NCBI GenBank assembly: GCA_030765455.1
Contig: JAVCCM010000049.1
Span: 1-52,935, forward strand
Source of the DNA: Candidatus Electryonea clarkiae
GTDB lineage: Bacteria > Electryoneota > Electryoneia > Electryoneales > Electryoneaceae
Length of the DNA stretch: 52,935 nt
Direction of reading: 5' to 3'
The notes under the pieces are model-generated. The model was not told the origin of the DNA. It searched no databases and saw only the letters and a program-made list of their open reading frames with translations. This document shows positions 26,895 through 33,822 of the stretch, piece after piece. Position numbers and translations under genes: made by a program. Position 1 is the stretch's first letter. The number at the start of each line of letters is the position of its first letter.

Positions 26895-26972
26895 TTATTA
26901 ATGTAGGTCGGGTTCTCCGAACCCGGCAAAACGTTCGTCCAGATGTCATTTCTGCATGTAGTTAGCAGGAAT
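26747..26972 (+). repeat. S9 peptidase-tail direct repeat, copy 1
   Basis: It contains the last 148 bp of the peptidase gene, the palindrome CGGGTTC/GAACCCG (around 26909-26926) and the palindrome TTTCTGC/GCAGGAA (26949-26971). All three occur in the same order in copy 2 at 27553-27779. Confidence 0.93.
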
Positions 26973-27000
26973 CTAGAATGTTTTTCAGTATTTTAGTAGT

Positions 27001-27225
27001 TTACAGCAGGTCAATGAGATCCTGAACAGTTAATCCAGCTTGTTTAAGAATCTCATGAAGCAGCCCTTTGCCGATGTCTTTTTTATGGTAAGGGACGGTA
27101 GTGCGCTTTCCGTTCGCATGAAGAAAATAGATATGGCTGCCTTTTTGATGGTCAATAAAAAATCCGGCTTTTTTGAGCGCGCGGATAAGTTTGTCTGGTC
27201 TGATATTCGGAAGCTTAGGCGACAT
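27001..27225 (-). CDS. hicA: HicA mRNA interferase toxin
   Basis: 74 residues, dsRBD-like HicA fold. Characteristic blocks are LIRALKKAGFFIDHQKGSH (active-site His in GSH), then VPYHKKDIGKGLLHEILKQAGL. HicA cleaves mRNA and is neutralised by HicB. It overlaps the end of hicB by 11 bp and lies downstream of it in the operon. The order (antitoxin first) is the reverse of many hicAB loci but known. It is complete and catalytically plausible. Confidence 0.93.
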   Translation of the reverse strand: MSPKLPNIRPDKLIRALKKAGFFIDHQKGSHIYFLHANGKRTTVPYHKKDIGKGLLHEILKQAGLTVQDLIDLL

Positions 27226-27469
27226 TTTGAATAGAAACCGCTACTTGGTCGGCAAAGGTAATTTTTCCGGTTTCTTCATCTTCCACTGGGAAAGGGAGCC
27301 CGTTTTTCTGTAATGCCTCTAAATGCCCTGTAATTGCTTCCTTTGCCATCACCTTGGCTTCACGGAGGGTTTCTCCAAAACTGACCAATCCAGGCAATGC
27401 AGGCACAGTTATGATATAACCGCCATCCTCATCCGGTTTAAAGAGAACTGTATATTTTCTGTCTATCAT
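27215..27469 (-). CDS. hicB: HicB antitoxin
   Basis: 84 residues with the HicB pattern YTVLFKPDEDGGYIITVPALPGL and FGETLREAKVMAKEAI. It has no separate DNA-binding domain after the RNase H-like core, so autoregulation may need another region. A TTGACA lies upstream on the - strand (about 27529-27534), with only weak -10 candidates. The module sits between two copies of the S9 peptidase gene tail. Confidence 0.93.
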   Translation of the reverse strand: MIDRKYTVLFKPDEDGGYIITVPALPGLVSFGETLREAKVMAKEAITGHLEALQKNGLPFPVEDEETGKITFADQVAVSIQNVA

Positions 27470-27552
27470 CTATTTTCCTTAAGTCGCTATTCACTATAAA
27501 CTACCTTATATTCTCAAGTGTGTCAAGTATTTTGCATTTTGAAGTGTGTCAT

Positions 27553-27700
27553 GCACCGGATACTGCGTCAGTACCTGGATATGGACTGCGAACTGGTAAT
27601 CTACCCCGGCGCCGGCCACAACCTGACCAAATACACCCACCGTCTCGCAAAAGTCAAATGGGATCACGCATGGTTCGACCGGTATTTGATGGGAAAATGA
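27553..27700 (+). pseudogene. Displaced 3' tail of an S9 peptidase gene
   Basis: 148 bp encode in frame HRILRQYLDMDCELVIYPGAGHNLTKYTHR and onward to the stop, matching the C-terminus of the upstream S9 peptidase including its catalytic His. There is no gene body. About 20 of 148 bases differ from copy 1 and nine of these are synonymous third-position-type changes, so this tail diverged as part of a working gene. It derives either from an allele of another strain or from a lost tandem paralog. Confidence 0.9.
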
Positions 27701-27779
27701 TTTTTAATGCAGGTCGGGTTCTCCGAACCCGGTAAAAATGATCGGCAAAATGTCATTCCTGCATGCAGATAGCAGGAAT
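27553..27779 (+). repeat. S9 peptidase-tail direct repeat, copy 2
   Basis: Copy 2 of the repeat at 26747-26972, offset about 806 bp. It extends past the stop codon through the CGGGTTC/GAACCCG palindrome (27715-27732) and the ATTCCTGC/GCAGGAAT palindrome (27755-27779). Confidence 0.93.
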
Positions 27780-27799
27780 CCAGAAGAGTCCGTAGTGAC

Positions 27800-27823
27800 G
27801 TAGCCCGGATTCTTGAATCCGGG
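27800..27823. repeat. GTAGCCCGGATTC palindrome
   Basis: CCCGGATTC TT GAATCCGGG directly abuts the left end of the 122-bp repeat at 27824. An inverted copy (27945-27967) abuts its right end. The repeat unit is thus framed by two opposed palindromes. Confidence 0.85.
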
Positions 27824-27945
27824 ATTCCGCTGATTATCCAGTGTACCACCTATTTATATGAGAAACTCGATTCCATAACAATTCCTTCTGGGATTACATT
27901 AAAATTTGACAAAAGCTGAATTTCGTCATGTGTCAGTCTCACTAC
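27824..27945. repeat. 122-bp direct repeat, copy A (gene-tail remnant)
   Basis: Nearly identical to 28029-28151, with one single-base indel. On the - strand both copies read as an open frame ending NVIPEGIVMESSFSYK and a TAG stop (27850-27852 in copy A). This looks like the tail of a larger, otherwise absent gene; the family is not recognised. Confidence 0.85.
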
Positions 27946-28028
27946 CCCGGATTCAAGAATCCGGGCTGCTATGTACGAAATCAAGTCTTGGGCAGAGAAC
28001 CGGCTCTGCGTACTCTTCTACGCGCTTT

Positions 28029-28151
28029 ATTCCGCTGATTATCCAGTGTACCACTCTATTTATATGAGAAACTCGATTCCATAACAATTCCTTCTGGGAT
28101 TACATTAAAATTTGACAAAAGCTGAATTTCGTCATGTGTCAGTCTCACTAC
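28029..28151. repeat. 122-bp direct repeat, copy B (gene-tail remnant)
   Basis: Second copy, 205 bp from copy A, with the stop codon of the - strand frame at 28056-28058. A TGA closes that frame just upstream of the repeat, so only the tail survives. Between the copies is a palindrome and about 60 bp without a gene. Confidence 0.85.
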
Positions 28152-28202
28152 TACCTCTCATATAAATATGTATGAATTTGTAATCACCTAATAATCAGAA
28201 AT

Positions 28203-28332
28203 GTAGCCCGGAATCACCGTATTCCGGGAAAAAGAGGAGCAATATTATTTTGAATCAGCAGCAGCATGACATAATACCTAAATCAATCATAGTGGATCAA
28301 CATCTCCCCGGAATACGGTGATTCCGGGCTAC
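28203..28332. repeat. Inverted pair of CCCGGAATC palindromes
   Basis: Two GTAGCCCGGAATC-type hairpins in opposite orientation (28203-28228 and 28306-28332) are separated by about 77 bp without a frame. They form a 130-bp composite resembling REP doublets (BIME/REPIN layout). The segment from 28333 to 28497 holds no gene except the leader of the next operon, where TTCACGC/GCGTGAA (28463-28481) forms a small hairpin. Confidence 0.8.
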
Positions 28333-28497
28333 ACTCGCTGACAACCAGCACAAAATCACGCAACTGAACCGCAAAAGCGTCCATATTTTTCTCGTCTCCG
28401 AGTTTTTTATATTCTCTTGCATTTCTTTCATTTTTCGTTTCATAGCGCTATATTACACCAAGTTCACGCATGGGGCGTGAATAAGAAAGGATTATAT

Positions 28498-28584
28498 ATG
28501 CAATTGGCAGGGATTTCATTTTTTACAAAGTCACTCAAAAAGCATCACCAACAAGTAAGTAGAACCAAAAATGCGTTTTTTTAA
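28498..28584 (+). CDS. Possible 28-residue leader peptide upstream of a lipoprotein gene
   Basis: An ATG at 28498 behind AAAGGA starts a 28-codon frame (MQLAGISFFTKSLKKHHQQ onward). It ends by overlapping the first codons of the lipoprotein gene at 28571. The downstream gene has no clear ribosome binding site of its own, so translation may be coupled through this peptide. No homology is recognised, and the frame could be chance. Confidence 0.35.
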   Translation: MQLAGISFFTKSLKKHHQQVSRTKNAFF

Positions 28585-29356
28585 TCTTGGATTATTCTTG
28601 TTCACAACAACTCTAATAGTTAGTTGTGCACCAGTAGCAAAGTTTCAAAGAATCGTAGATTATTCAGTTGATCCACCTGATAAAACAACTCAAACAAAAC
28701 AAGGTGTTTCAATTAAAATGAAATACATAGATCAGGATGCGATCAAAAACAATCGTCTTTATACGCAAAGAGTTTTAAGCGCAGGTTTTTTAACAACTGA
28801 AGTTTCTGAATTGAAATCAAAAGATGTTTATGTTTCTCCTTTTTTAGGCAAATTAGCATTTGACGTTACAATAGAAAACAACACTGACCATATTCTGAGA
28901 ATGGGGGATGCAAGAGTTGTGTATGTTGAAAATCAATCAATGGATGGCCCTGTCCCTGCTCTAAATAAACCATTGTTAATGCAAAGTGCTGAAGATCATC
29001 CAGTAGTTCTTCATTATAGAACAAAGGGATCTCCAGTAGATGATGCTATAGCTAGCAGTTGGGTAACAGCATTAAATAAAGTGTATCTATCCAATAAATT
29101 GAAAATCATTAATGATTTTGGAATGGAAATATTCCCGCATTTTTCGGCTTCAGGAATTTTAGTGTTTTCAGTTCCACCAGAAAAAGCTACCGGTGGTAAA
29201 GTTTCATTTTTTGATATCACAACTAAAGTTGATAATGCTGGAAATCCAACCGAAAAAGAGCATTTTGATTTTGCAATCAAAGCAAATGAACGTTTTTTTA
29301 GAACCTTAGGACAAGAAACAGTAGAAATAACGAGCGAAGAATATAATGCTCAATAG
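28571..29356 (+). CDS. Predicted lipoprotein of unknown function
   Basis: 261 residues with a type II signal peptide: hydrophobic LGLFLFTTTLIVSC with lipobox Cys about residue 19. The mature part is mixed alpha/beta with no motif I recognise; the segment IENNTDHILRMGDARVVY suggests a beta-sandwich of the kind seen in conserved envelope proteins. It is AT-rich compared with the housekeeping genes. It overlaps the putative leader frame at its start and is followed after 37 bp by another small lipoprotein, so the two probably form a unit. Confidence 0.7.
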   Translation: MRFFNLGLFLFTTTLIVSCAPVAKFQRIVDYSVDPPDKTTQTKQGVSIKMKYIDQDAIKNNRLYTQRVLSAGFLTTEVSELKSKDVYVSPFLGKLAFDVTIENNTDHILRMGDARVVYVENQSMDGPVPALNKPLLMQSAEDHPVVLHYRTKGSPVDDAIASSWVTALNKVYLSNKLKIINDFGMEIFPHFSASGILVFSVPPEKATGGKVSFFDITTKVDNAGNPTEKEHFDFAIKANERFFRTLGQETVEITSEEYNAQ

Positions 29357-29393
29357 TAAATATCCAACTTCCTTTATCATAAAGGAGAACATT

Positions 29394-29741
29394 ATGAAAT
29401 CATTATTGATTGTAATCCTTTCGATGGTTGCATTCGCATTTATTATTGGTTGTTCAGTAACGCTCCCTCAAACATCCATGATTAACGAAGAATACATCGC
29501 GACACCTGAAAAATTTGAAGTAATCGGAGACGTCCAAGGCGAAGCAACAGTTGCGGTCCTGTTCGGGTTTATTCCTATTACCAATGACAGGGGATTCCTC
29601 CTGGCATATAATAATGCACTGCTTATGGCTCAGGCTGATGGGCTTATAGAAATATTCAGTGATGTTAAACACTTTAATTTTCTTGGAATCTACAGGTCAG
29701 AAACCACTATTGTTTACGCTAAAGCTATTAAATACATATAA
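29394..29741 (+). CDS. Small predicted lipoprotein
   Basis: 115 residues from ATG 29394 behind AAAGGAG. The lipobox is AFIIGC (Cys at residue 20). The mature domain carries FEVIGDVQGEATVAVLFGFIP and later AYNNALLMAQADG, a pattern found in small surface lipoproteins that are often uncharacterised. An upstream in-frame start at 29346 is rejected because it would put charged residues before the signal peptide and overlap the previous gene. Function unknown. Confidence 0.7.
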   Translation: MKSLLIVILSMVAFAFIIGCSVTLPQTSMINEEYIATPEKFEVIGDVQGEATVAVLFGFIPITNDRGFLLAYNNALLMAQADGLIEIFSDVKHFNFLGIYRSETTIVYAKAIKYI

Positions 29742-29940
29742 TAGTTGTGAATAAGACGGTTTTTTTTCATCAGTAATTATTGAAAGATAGTTTACGTTTG
29801 AACGATTCAAAACAATAATCTGAGAACATAGTGATGTTCTGTTAATAAAGCAGTTACGTGGATTATGGGGATTGCTTCGTTCCTCGCAATGACGAGATTG
29901 TTTTGAGTGTTACCTAACAACGTAGAATAAGGAGAGAATT

Positions 29941-30678
29941 ATGAGGTTATTTATTATTACAATCTTGATTTTTCAATTCGCACTGGTTTCGTTTGCTATT
30001 CCGCCGGTAGGAGGACTTAAGGTTGGAAAACCAAAGGTAAAAACTCCAAACACTCATGAAGTTTCTTATTCATTTTTGTCAGGTTCTATCACAGAACGGG
30101 ATAATAAATACGACAAATTCAGAGGGTATACACTGGATTATCAAAAAATCGATCCCATCTCAAAATTCTATAGATATACCTCTTTTGGTACCTCTTCCTT
30201 CAAAAGTAAATGGAATAATACTGAAGATAATGACTGGGGATATGGAGACACCTATAATGTGAGCACAGAAGAAAGAATCAGAACTTTACATGTATTTACT
30301 AACCTGGGGATTAACATAAAGCATTTTCTCGCTGATAAGTCGTTTAAAATGGACCCATTCGCTTTTATTGGTGCAGGGCTATTCTTAGCCGGACGTTCAA
30401 CAAAAGTCAATTCTGATTCATGGGGAGGTGAAAACGATGATAGTGTATGGTATCTCACATTGCCTGCATTCAGATTCGGTTTAGGCGCTCGATACACATT
30501 GCCATCGCAGCCTCAAATGTCAGTGGGTTTACAGTTAAAGTACGTAAAAGTCATCAGAAATTTAGGTTTGAACACCGACAATTATTCAAACTACACATTA
30601 TCATACTTGGAAAGAGATGATTATTTCAAATTCAGTAATATCAACTTCGGTATAGTGCTGACATATAAACCTGCTTGA
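29941..30678 (+). CDS. Outer-membrane beta-barrel protein
   Basis: 245 residues with a cleavable signal peptide (MRLFIITILIFQFALVSFA). The rest is a succession of alternating polar/hydrophobic strands with glycines and aromatics (YRYTSFGTSSFKSKW, FAFIGAGLFLAGRST, MSVGLQLKYVKVIRN), ending in a final strand NINFGIVLTYKPA. That suits an 8-stranded OmpA/OmpW-like barrel. No specific family is recognised. It is separated from the lipoprotein genes by about 200 bp that contain a dispersed repeat (GGATTGCTTCGTTCCTCGC, related to 45066-45086). Confidence 0.75.
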   Translation: MRLFIITILIFQFALVSFAIPPVGGLKVGKPKVKTPNTHEVSYSFLSGSITERDNKYDKFRGYTLDYQKIDPISKFYRYTSFGTSSFKSKWNNTEDNDWGYGDTYNVSTEERIRTLHVFTNLGINIKHFLADKSFKMDPFAFIGAGLFLAGRSTKVNSDSWGGENDDSVWYLTLPAFRFGLGARYTLPSQPQMSVGLQLKYVKVIRNLGLNTDNYSNYTLSYLERDDYFKFSNINFGIVLTYKPA

Positions 30679-30786
30679 TTCAGATACTTCCTTTCCCAAG
30701 ACTCAATTTCCGGGAAACAGGTTGTGGTACGATAAAATATTCGAAGAAGCGGGATTATCCGTTTCATAACAAGCGAGGTTTTAAGC

Positions 30787-30870
30787 ATGGAGAATCAACC
30801 CCCCAAGTACTACAAGAATCCTGCAATAGCAACGATCTTGTCGTTTTTCTACGCTGGATTAGTCACGTAG
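30787..30870 (+). pseudogene. N-terminal remnant of a small membrane protein gene (TM2-like start)
   Basis: 27 codons with GAGG upstream encode MENQPPKYYKNPAIATILSF followed by FYAGL. This resembles the start of TM2-type membrane proteins, which continue GLGQIYNG. The frame is cut right after GL by the palindrome GTAGCCTGGAATC, whose GTAG supplies the stop. The remainder of the gene is not found downstream. Confidence 0.6.
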
Positions 30871-30992
30871 CCTGGAATCTTGATTCCAGTGCATATTCCT
30901 CAATTAATCTAAGGTTGCCAAATTTAATAATATCTCCTGGATTCAAGCATCAGGGCTACTCTAATGGATTCCTGCTTACTACATGCAGGAAT
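30867..30992. repeat. Palindrome pair plus GCAGGAAT hairpin
   Basis: GTAGCCTGGAATC..GATTCCAG (30867-30889) and its inverted relative CCTGGATTC..CAGGGCTAC (30936-30959) form a doublet. It is followed by ATTCCTGC/GCAGGAAT (30968-30992). The whole 341-bp stretch 30679-31019 otherwise carries only the gene remnant. Confidence 0.8.
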
Positions 30993-31019
30993 GACACTGG
31001 CAGTACACTTTTCATACTA

Positions 31020-32228
31020 TCATACTTGAAACAGGGCTTGTATGACATTTCGTTTATTTATTCTGCCTGAGTATGGTTTTTTTCTGAAATGTGTTTTTGG
31101 CAACAAATTATTAAAATGAAGACGACCAGTAACAATGTGGGGATGCACTCCAACCGATTCGGCAAATTGAAGAAATTCCTCTCCACTGGGAGTACGATTA
31201 CGTTTTTTCTGTTCCTCTGCGCGTAAGCGGATGATTTCCCATTTATCAGGGGGGATCAGAACGTCTGCCGCGAAATTGTTTGCCGCTTGTTCCTTTGGAT
31301 CATCAGATGCTTGAGGTTCTTCCACTAAATCAACATCTCTAAAATATCCCTCCGAAACGATATGACCCAGTTCGTGCAGCAAAACGAACCAGAATTCATC
31401 AAGCGTTTTTTTGCGGGCTGTCAAGGCTATTACCGGATGGGATTTATCCGCCCAGAAAGCTGCGCCATCCACGGTAGTTCCCTTTAATGGTGGGTGATAC
31501 ATTACTGTGACACCAAGGTTGCGAAGAAGTCTCACTGCACGAAGTGGTCCTGTATCGGGATCAAGTGTCAATCCCGGAACTTCTTCATAAAAATCATCAA
31601 GGAATTCCGGCTGGTATTCGGGGAGATTGCTGATTGAATCGTTTGCAATCCTACGAGCAGAGTTCGCCCAAATTGCCAAAGCCAGGCGATCCTGTGGTTG
31701 ACGATGAGTACGCAAAGCTGCCGTTCTGAGATTATGCAGTTCGGGCTCTAATAGATCATTGATAGTTTTGGCAGTAGTAAGCGACAACACCTCCTCAAGG
31801 AGATTCTCTGCGGTTTGTGCGCCATTCACCATTTTCAGTTTGATCGCTTGAGTGAGTGATGGTATCCGTTCATGAAGTGTGCGTTTCAGTTCAATCTCTT
31901 CGTATAACGATTTTCCTTCAGCTCGGTCACGTTCAAAGTCAAACTGTAACTTCATCCAAAACAATGGATCAGCGCCTAATGCTAATGACAGTTTCCGTGC
32001 CGTTTCATCAGTAATTGCAGCCTTATTATTCAATAATTGAGAGATATGTTTCTCGCTTATGCTCGTTACTTCCGCGAGTGTTGACTGATTCCATCCCTTC
32101 TCATCCAGAAAATCATAGATGAAATCAGCGGGAGGTAGGGCTATTGCAGGATTGAAGTTCTCCACTCCTGTTGATTTTCGCATCAGCTTGCGTACATTGC
32201 GAAGATTATTCTTCCGGTTTCCAGCCAT
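31020..32228 (-). CDS. XRE helix-turn-helix fused to ImmA/IrrE metallopeptidase (HigA-type antitoxin)
   Basis: 402 residues. An XRE/HigA helix-turn-helix occupies about residues 34-95 (GWNQSTLAEVTSISEKHISQ). The C-terminal half is an ImmA/IrrE-type zinc peptidase with HELGH at 285-289 (LLHELGHIVSEGYF). Such fusions act as antitoxins or phage-response regulators. It is the second gene of a two-gene operon and overlaps the preceding 134-residue gene by 23 bp, the layout of a toxin-antitoxin pair with the toxin first. A perfect 18-bp palindrome upstream of the operon is a candidate operator. The substrate of the peptidase half is unknown. Confidence 0.87.
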   Translation of the reverse strand: MAGNRKNNLRNVRKLMRKSTGVENFNPAIALPPADFIYDFLDEKGWNQSTLAEVTSISEKHISQLLNNKAAITDETARKLSLALGADPLFWMKLQFDFERDRAEGKSLYEEIELKRTLHERIPSLTQAIKLKMVNGAQTAENLLEEVLSLTTAKTINDLLEPELHNLRTAALRTHRQPQDRLALAIWANSARRIANDSISNLPEYQPEFLDDFYEEVPGLTLDPDTGPLRAVRLLRNLGVTVMYHPPLKGTTVDGAAFWADKSHPVIALTARKKTLDEFWFVLLHELGHIVSEGYFRDVDLVEEPQASDDPKEQAANNFAADVLIPPDKWEIIRLRAEEQKKRNRTPSGEEFLQFAESVGVHPHIVTGRLHFNNLLPKTHFRKKPYSGRINKRNVIQALFQV

Positions 32229-32610
32229 CTTTCAGTCTCTTTTTTAACTCTTTGTAATGTTTCTCATCTATCATCTGATAAATTACAAATACCAGTGGTT
32301 CATTATCCGGCAATGATGGTTCGATCTCTTTACCTGTTTCATGATCAAATTCTTGTATAGTCATTATTAACCTGATCAAATTTTTACCACCCTCCCGAAG
32401 ATATGCTGAAAAAAACCCGTTGAGATCATCTTGAAGCGGTTCAAAATATGGAGCCCCCAGCGATCGAAGCTCTCCTGAATTTTTCCGTTCTAACAAAGCT
32501 TTGGAAACTCGCACAAAGCTTTGCTCTCTCTTGGATTTAGGAGCTTTCTTCCCATTTAATAAAGACCGCCACTTCGCAAGTTCGGTCGAGAGTACGATCC
32601 GAACCATCAT
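32206..32610 (-). CDS. Putative toxin paired with the XRE-ImmA protein
   Basis: 134 residues, not matched by me to a named family. The middle segment SLGAPYFEPLQDDLNGFFSAYLREGG followed by strands FVIYQMIDEKHY is compatible with a RelE-like compact fold, but this is weak. The case for a toxin is mainly genomic: small size, first position in the operon and overlap with a HigA-like gene. The C-terminal KRLKDGWKPEE is strongly charged. Two adjacent ATG codons (32610, 32607) are possible starts. Confidence 0.5.
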   Translation of the reverse strand: MMVRIVLSTELAKWRSLLNGKKAPKSKREQSFVRVSKALLERKNSGELRSLGAPYFEPLQDDLNGFFSAYLREGGKNLIRLIMTIQEFDHETGKEIEPSLPDNEPLVFVIYQMIDEKHYKELKKRLKDGWKPEE

Positions 32611-32657
32611 ATCTCCTTCAATAAAATAAGAAAATCACAGCTCAAAGTCAACTTCAT

Positions 32658-32675
32658 ATTTACCTTAAGGTAAAT
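32658..32675. promoter_or_regulatory. Perfect 18-bp palindrome, candidate operator of the toxin/XRE-ImmA operon
   Basis: ATTTACCTTAAGGTAAAT is its own reverse complement and lies about 50 bp upstream of the first gene of the operon (- strand), where an HTH antitoxin would bind. The remainder of 32676-33059 is AT-rich and gene-free, with an ATTATGAATTATGAATT repeat stretch around 32940-32960. Confidence 0.55.
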
Positions 32676-33059
32676 GTCAGAAAAATCTCTATATGCCGAG
32701 TAAGCTTTTTATTCGAATTATTCTCTATGCAAGTTAACAGATATTATTGGTAATTAATATACTTTCCATGAAAATATAGACAAATCTATTTGAGGGCTAA
32801 ATCAATTTTAAATTTATTTTTAAGATCCAAGAATAGAGATGTTTAAATCAGGTAATTCAACATCACTAAGTCAAGCAGTCCTCTTCAATTTTTGATCTAT
32901 TCTCTCTTTCAGGAATATCAATATTCAATTAGAAATTAGAAATTATGAATTATGAATTATGAATTTAAAAGTATAATCAAGGCATGAAGAGCCAAAGTTT
33001 TTCTTTGTGCTTTCCTGCTTTTTAAAGGCATGTACAAACTTGCAAATTGAAACAAGATA

Positions 33060-33091
33060 CTGTACATTTAGATATACTGATATCTGTACAG
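33060..33091. promoter_or_regulatory. Palindromic operator candidate upstream of phd
   Basis: CTGTAC (33060-33065) and GTACAG (33086-33091) enclose AGATAT and ATATC half-sites, giving an extended dyad nine bases before the probable TTG start of the antitoxin. Phd/YefM proteins autorepress from such sites. Confidence 0.55.
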
Positions 33092-33100
33092 GAAAATGTC

Positions 33101-33361
33101 TTGTTTACATACTCGATCACTGATGCAAGGGCGCAGTTTGCCGATTTGGTTCGTAGCGCCAAAAAGGGAGTTGTGCGAATTACCGACCGGAATAGACCCA
33201 CGGTGGCGATACTGGATTGGGAGGCGTACGAGTCGATGATGGAGACTCTTGAGATACTTTCTGATCCTGATTTTATGGAGAATCTTCGAGAGGCGGAGAA
33301 GGACATGGGTGAAGGACGACTCGTTGACTGGGAAGATGTAAAACGTGACCTGGGACTCTGA
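33101..33361 (+). CDS. Phd/YefM family antitoxin
   Basis: 86 residues from TTG 33101 behind AGGA. The Phd fold is recognised from YSITDARAQFADLVRSAKKG and ITDRNRPTVAILDWEAYE. The C-terminal tail (DMGEGRLVDWEDVKRDLGL) is the flexible toxin-binding part. Upstream in-frame starts would run through the palindromic operator, so the later start is preferred. It is followed three bases later by a RelE/ParE-type toxin. Confidence 0.9.
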   Translation: MFTYSITDARAQFADLVRSAKKGVVRITDRNRPTVAILDWEAYESMMETLEILSDPDFMENLREAEKDMGEGRLVDWEDVKRDLGL

Positions 33362-33363
33362 GG

Positions 33364-33687
33364 GTGGCATACAAGATCGTCCTAACCGTACAGGCGCAAA
33401 AAGCGTTAAAGAAGATCCGGAATCGAATTACACTCGAACAGATCGCTGATGTTATTGAGTCGCTGGCAGAAAATCCTCTTATGTCAGGAAAACCTCTTCG
33501 TGGTTCTTTGTCCGGTTATCGTTCGATTCGGGCGGCACGACAAAGATATCGAATTATTTACAATGTCATCGAAGATAAAATTATTGTCCAGGTAATCATG
33601 ATTGGGATTCGAAAAGGTAAAGATAGTGACGACATCTACCAGGTTCTCCAACGCATGATCAGAACCGGGAAAAAGCCGGGGGAGTGA
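33364..33687 (+). CDS. RelE/ParE superfamily toxin
   Basis: 107 residues, GTG start. The pattern YKIVLTVQAQKALKKIRN, LMSGKPLRGSLSGYRSIRAA and RYRIIYNVIEDKIIVQVIMIGIRKG is typical of RelE-type ribosome-dependent mRNA interferases or ParE gyrase inhibitors; basic residues in RQRYRI favour RelE. The C-terminus carries an extra stretch of about 20 residues after the last strand. It is translationally linked with the phd gene. Confidence 0.9.
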   Translation: MAYKIVLTVQAQKALKKIRNRITLEQIADVIESLAENPLMSGKPLRGSLSGYRSIRAARQRYRIIYNVIEDKIIVQVIMIGIRKGKDSDDIYQVLQRMIRTGKKPGE

Positions 33688-33822
33688 TTGGACTCAAGCT
33701 GCTAAGTTATTGCGAAAGACTTTTTAAATTCAGAATTAGTTATTCAATCTTGAAGTAAGGCTTGTGACACCTCTAATTGATTACTATTTTATACCTTTCT
33801 TGTTCAAGAAGACTCCAAGCAT

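Noticed and set aside
27800..28332. A CRISPR array
   Set aside because: Repeats are palindromes of differing sequence, at irregular spacing, with no constant direct repeat and no cas genes.
33047..33100. Longer N-terminus for the Phd antitoxin
   Set aside because: It would be encoded by the operator-like palindrome, has no ribosome binding site, and Phd proteins start at the YSITDAR region.
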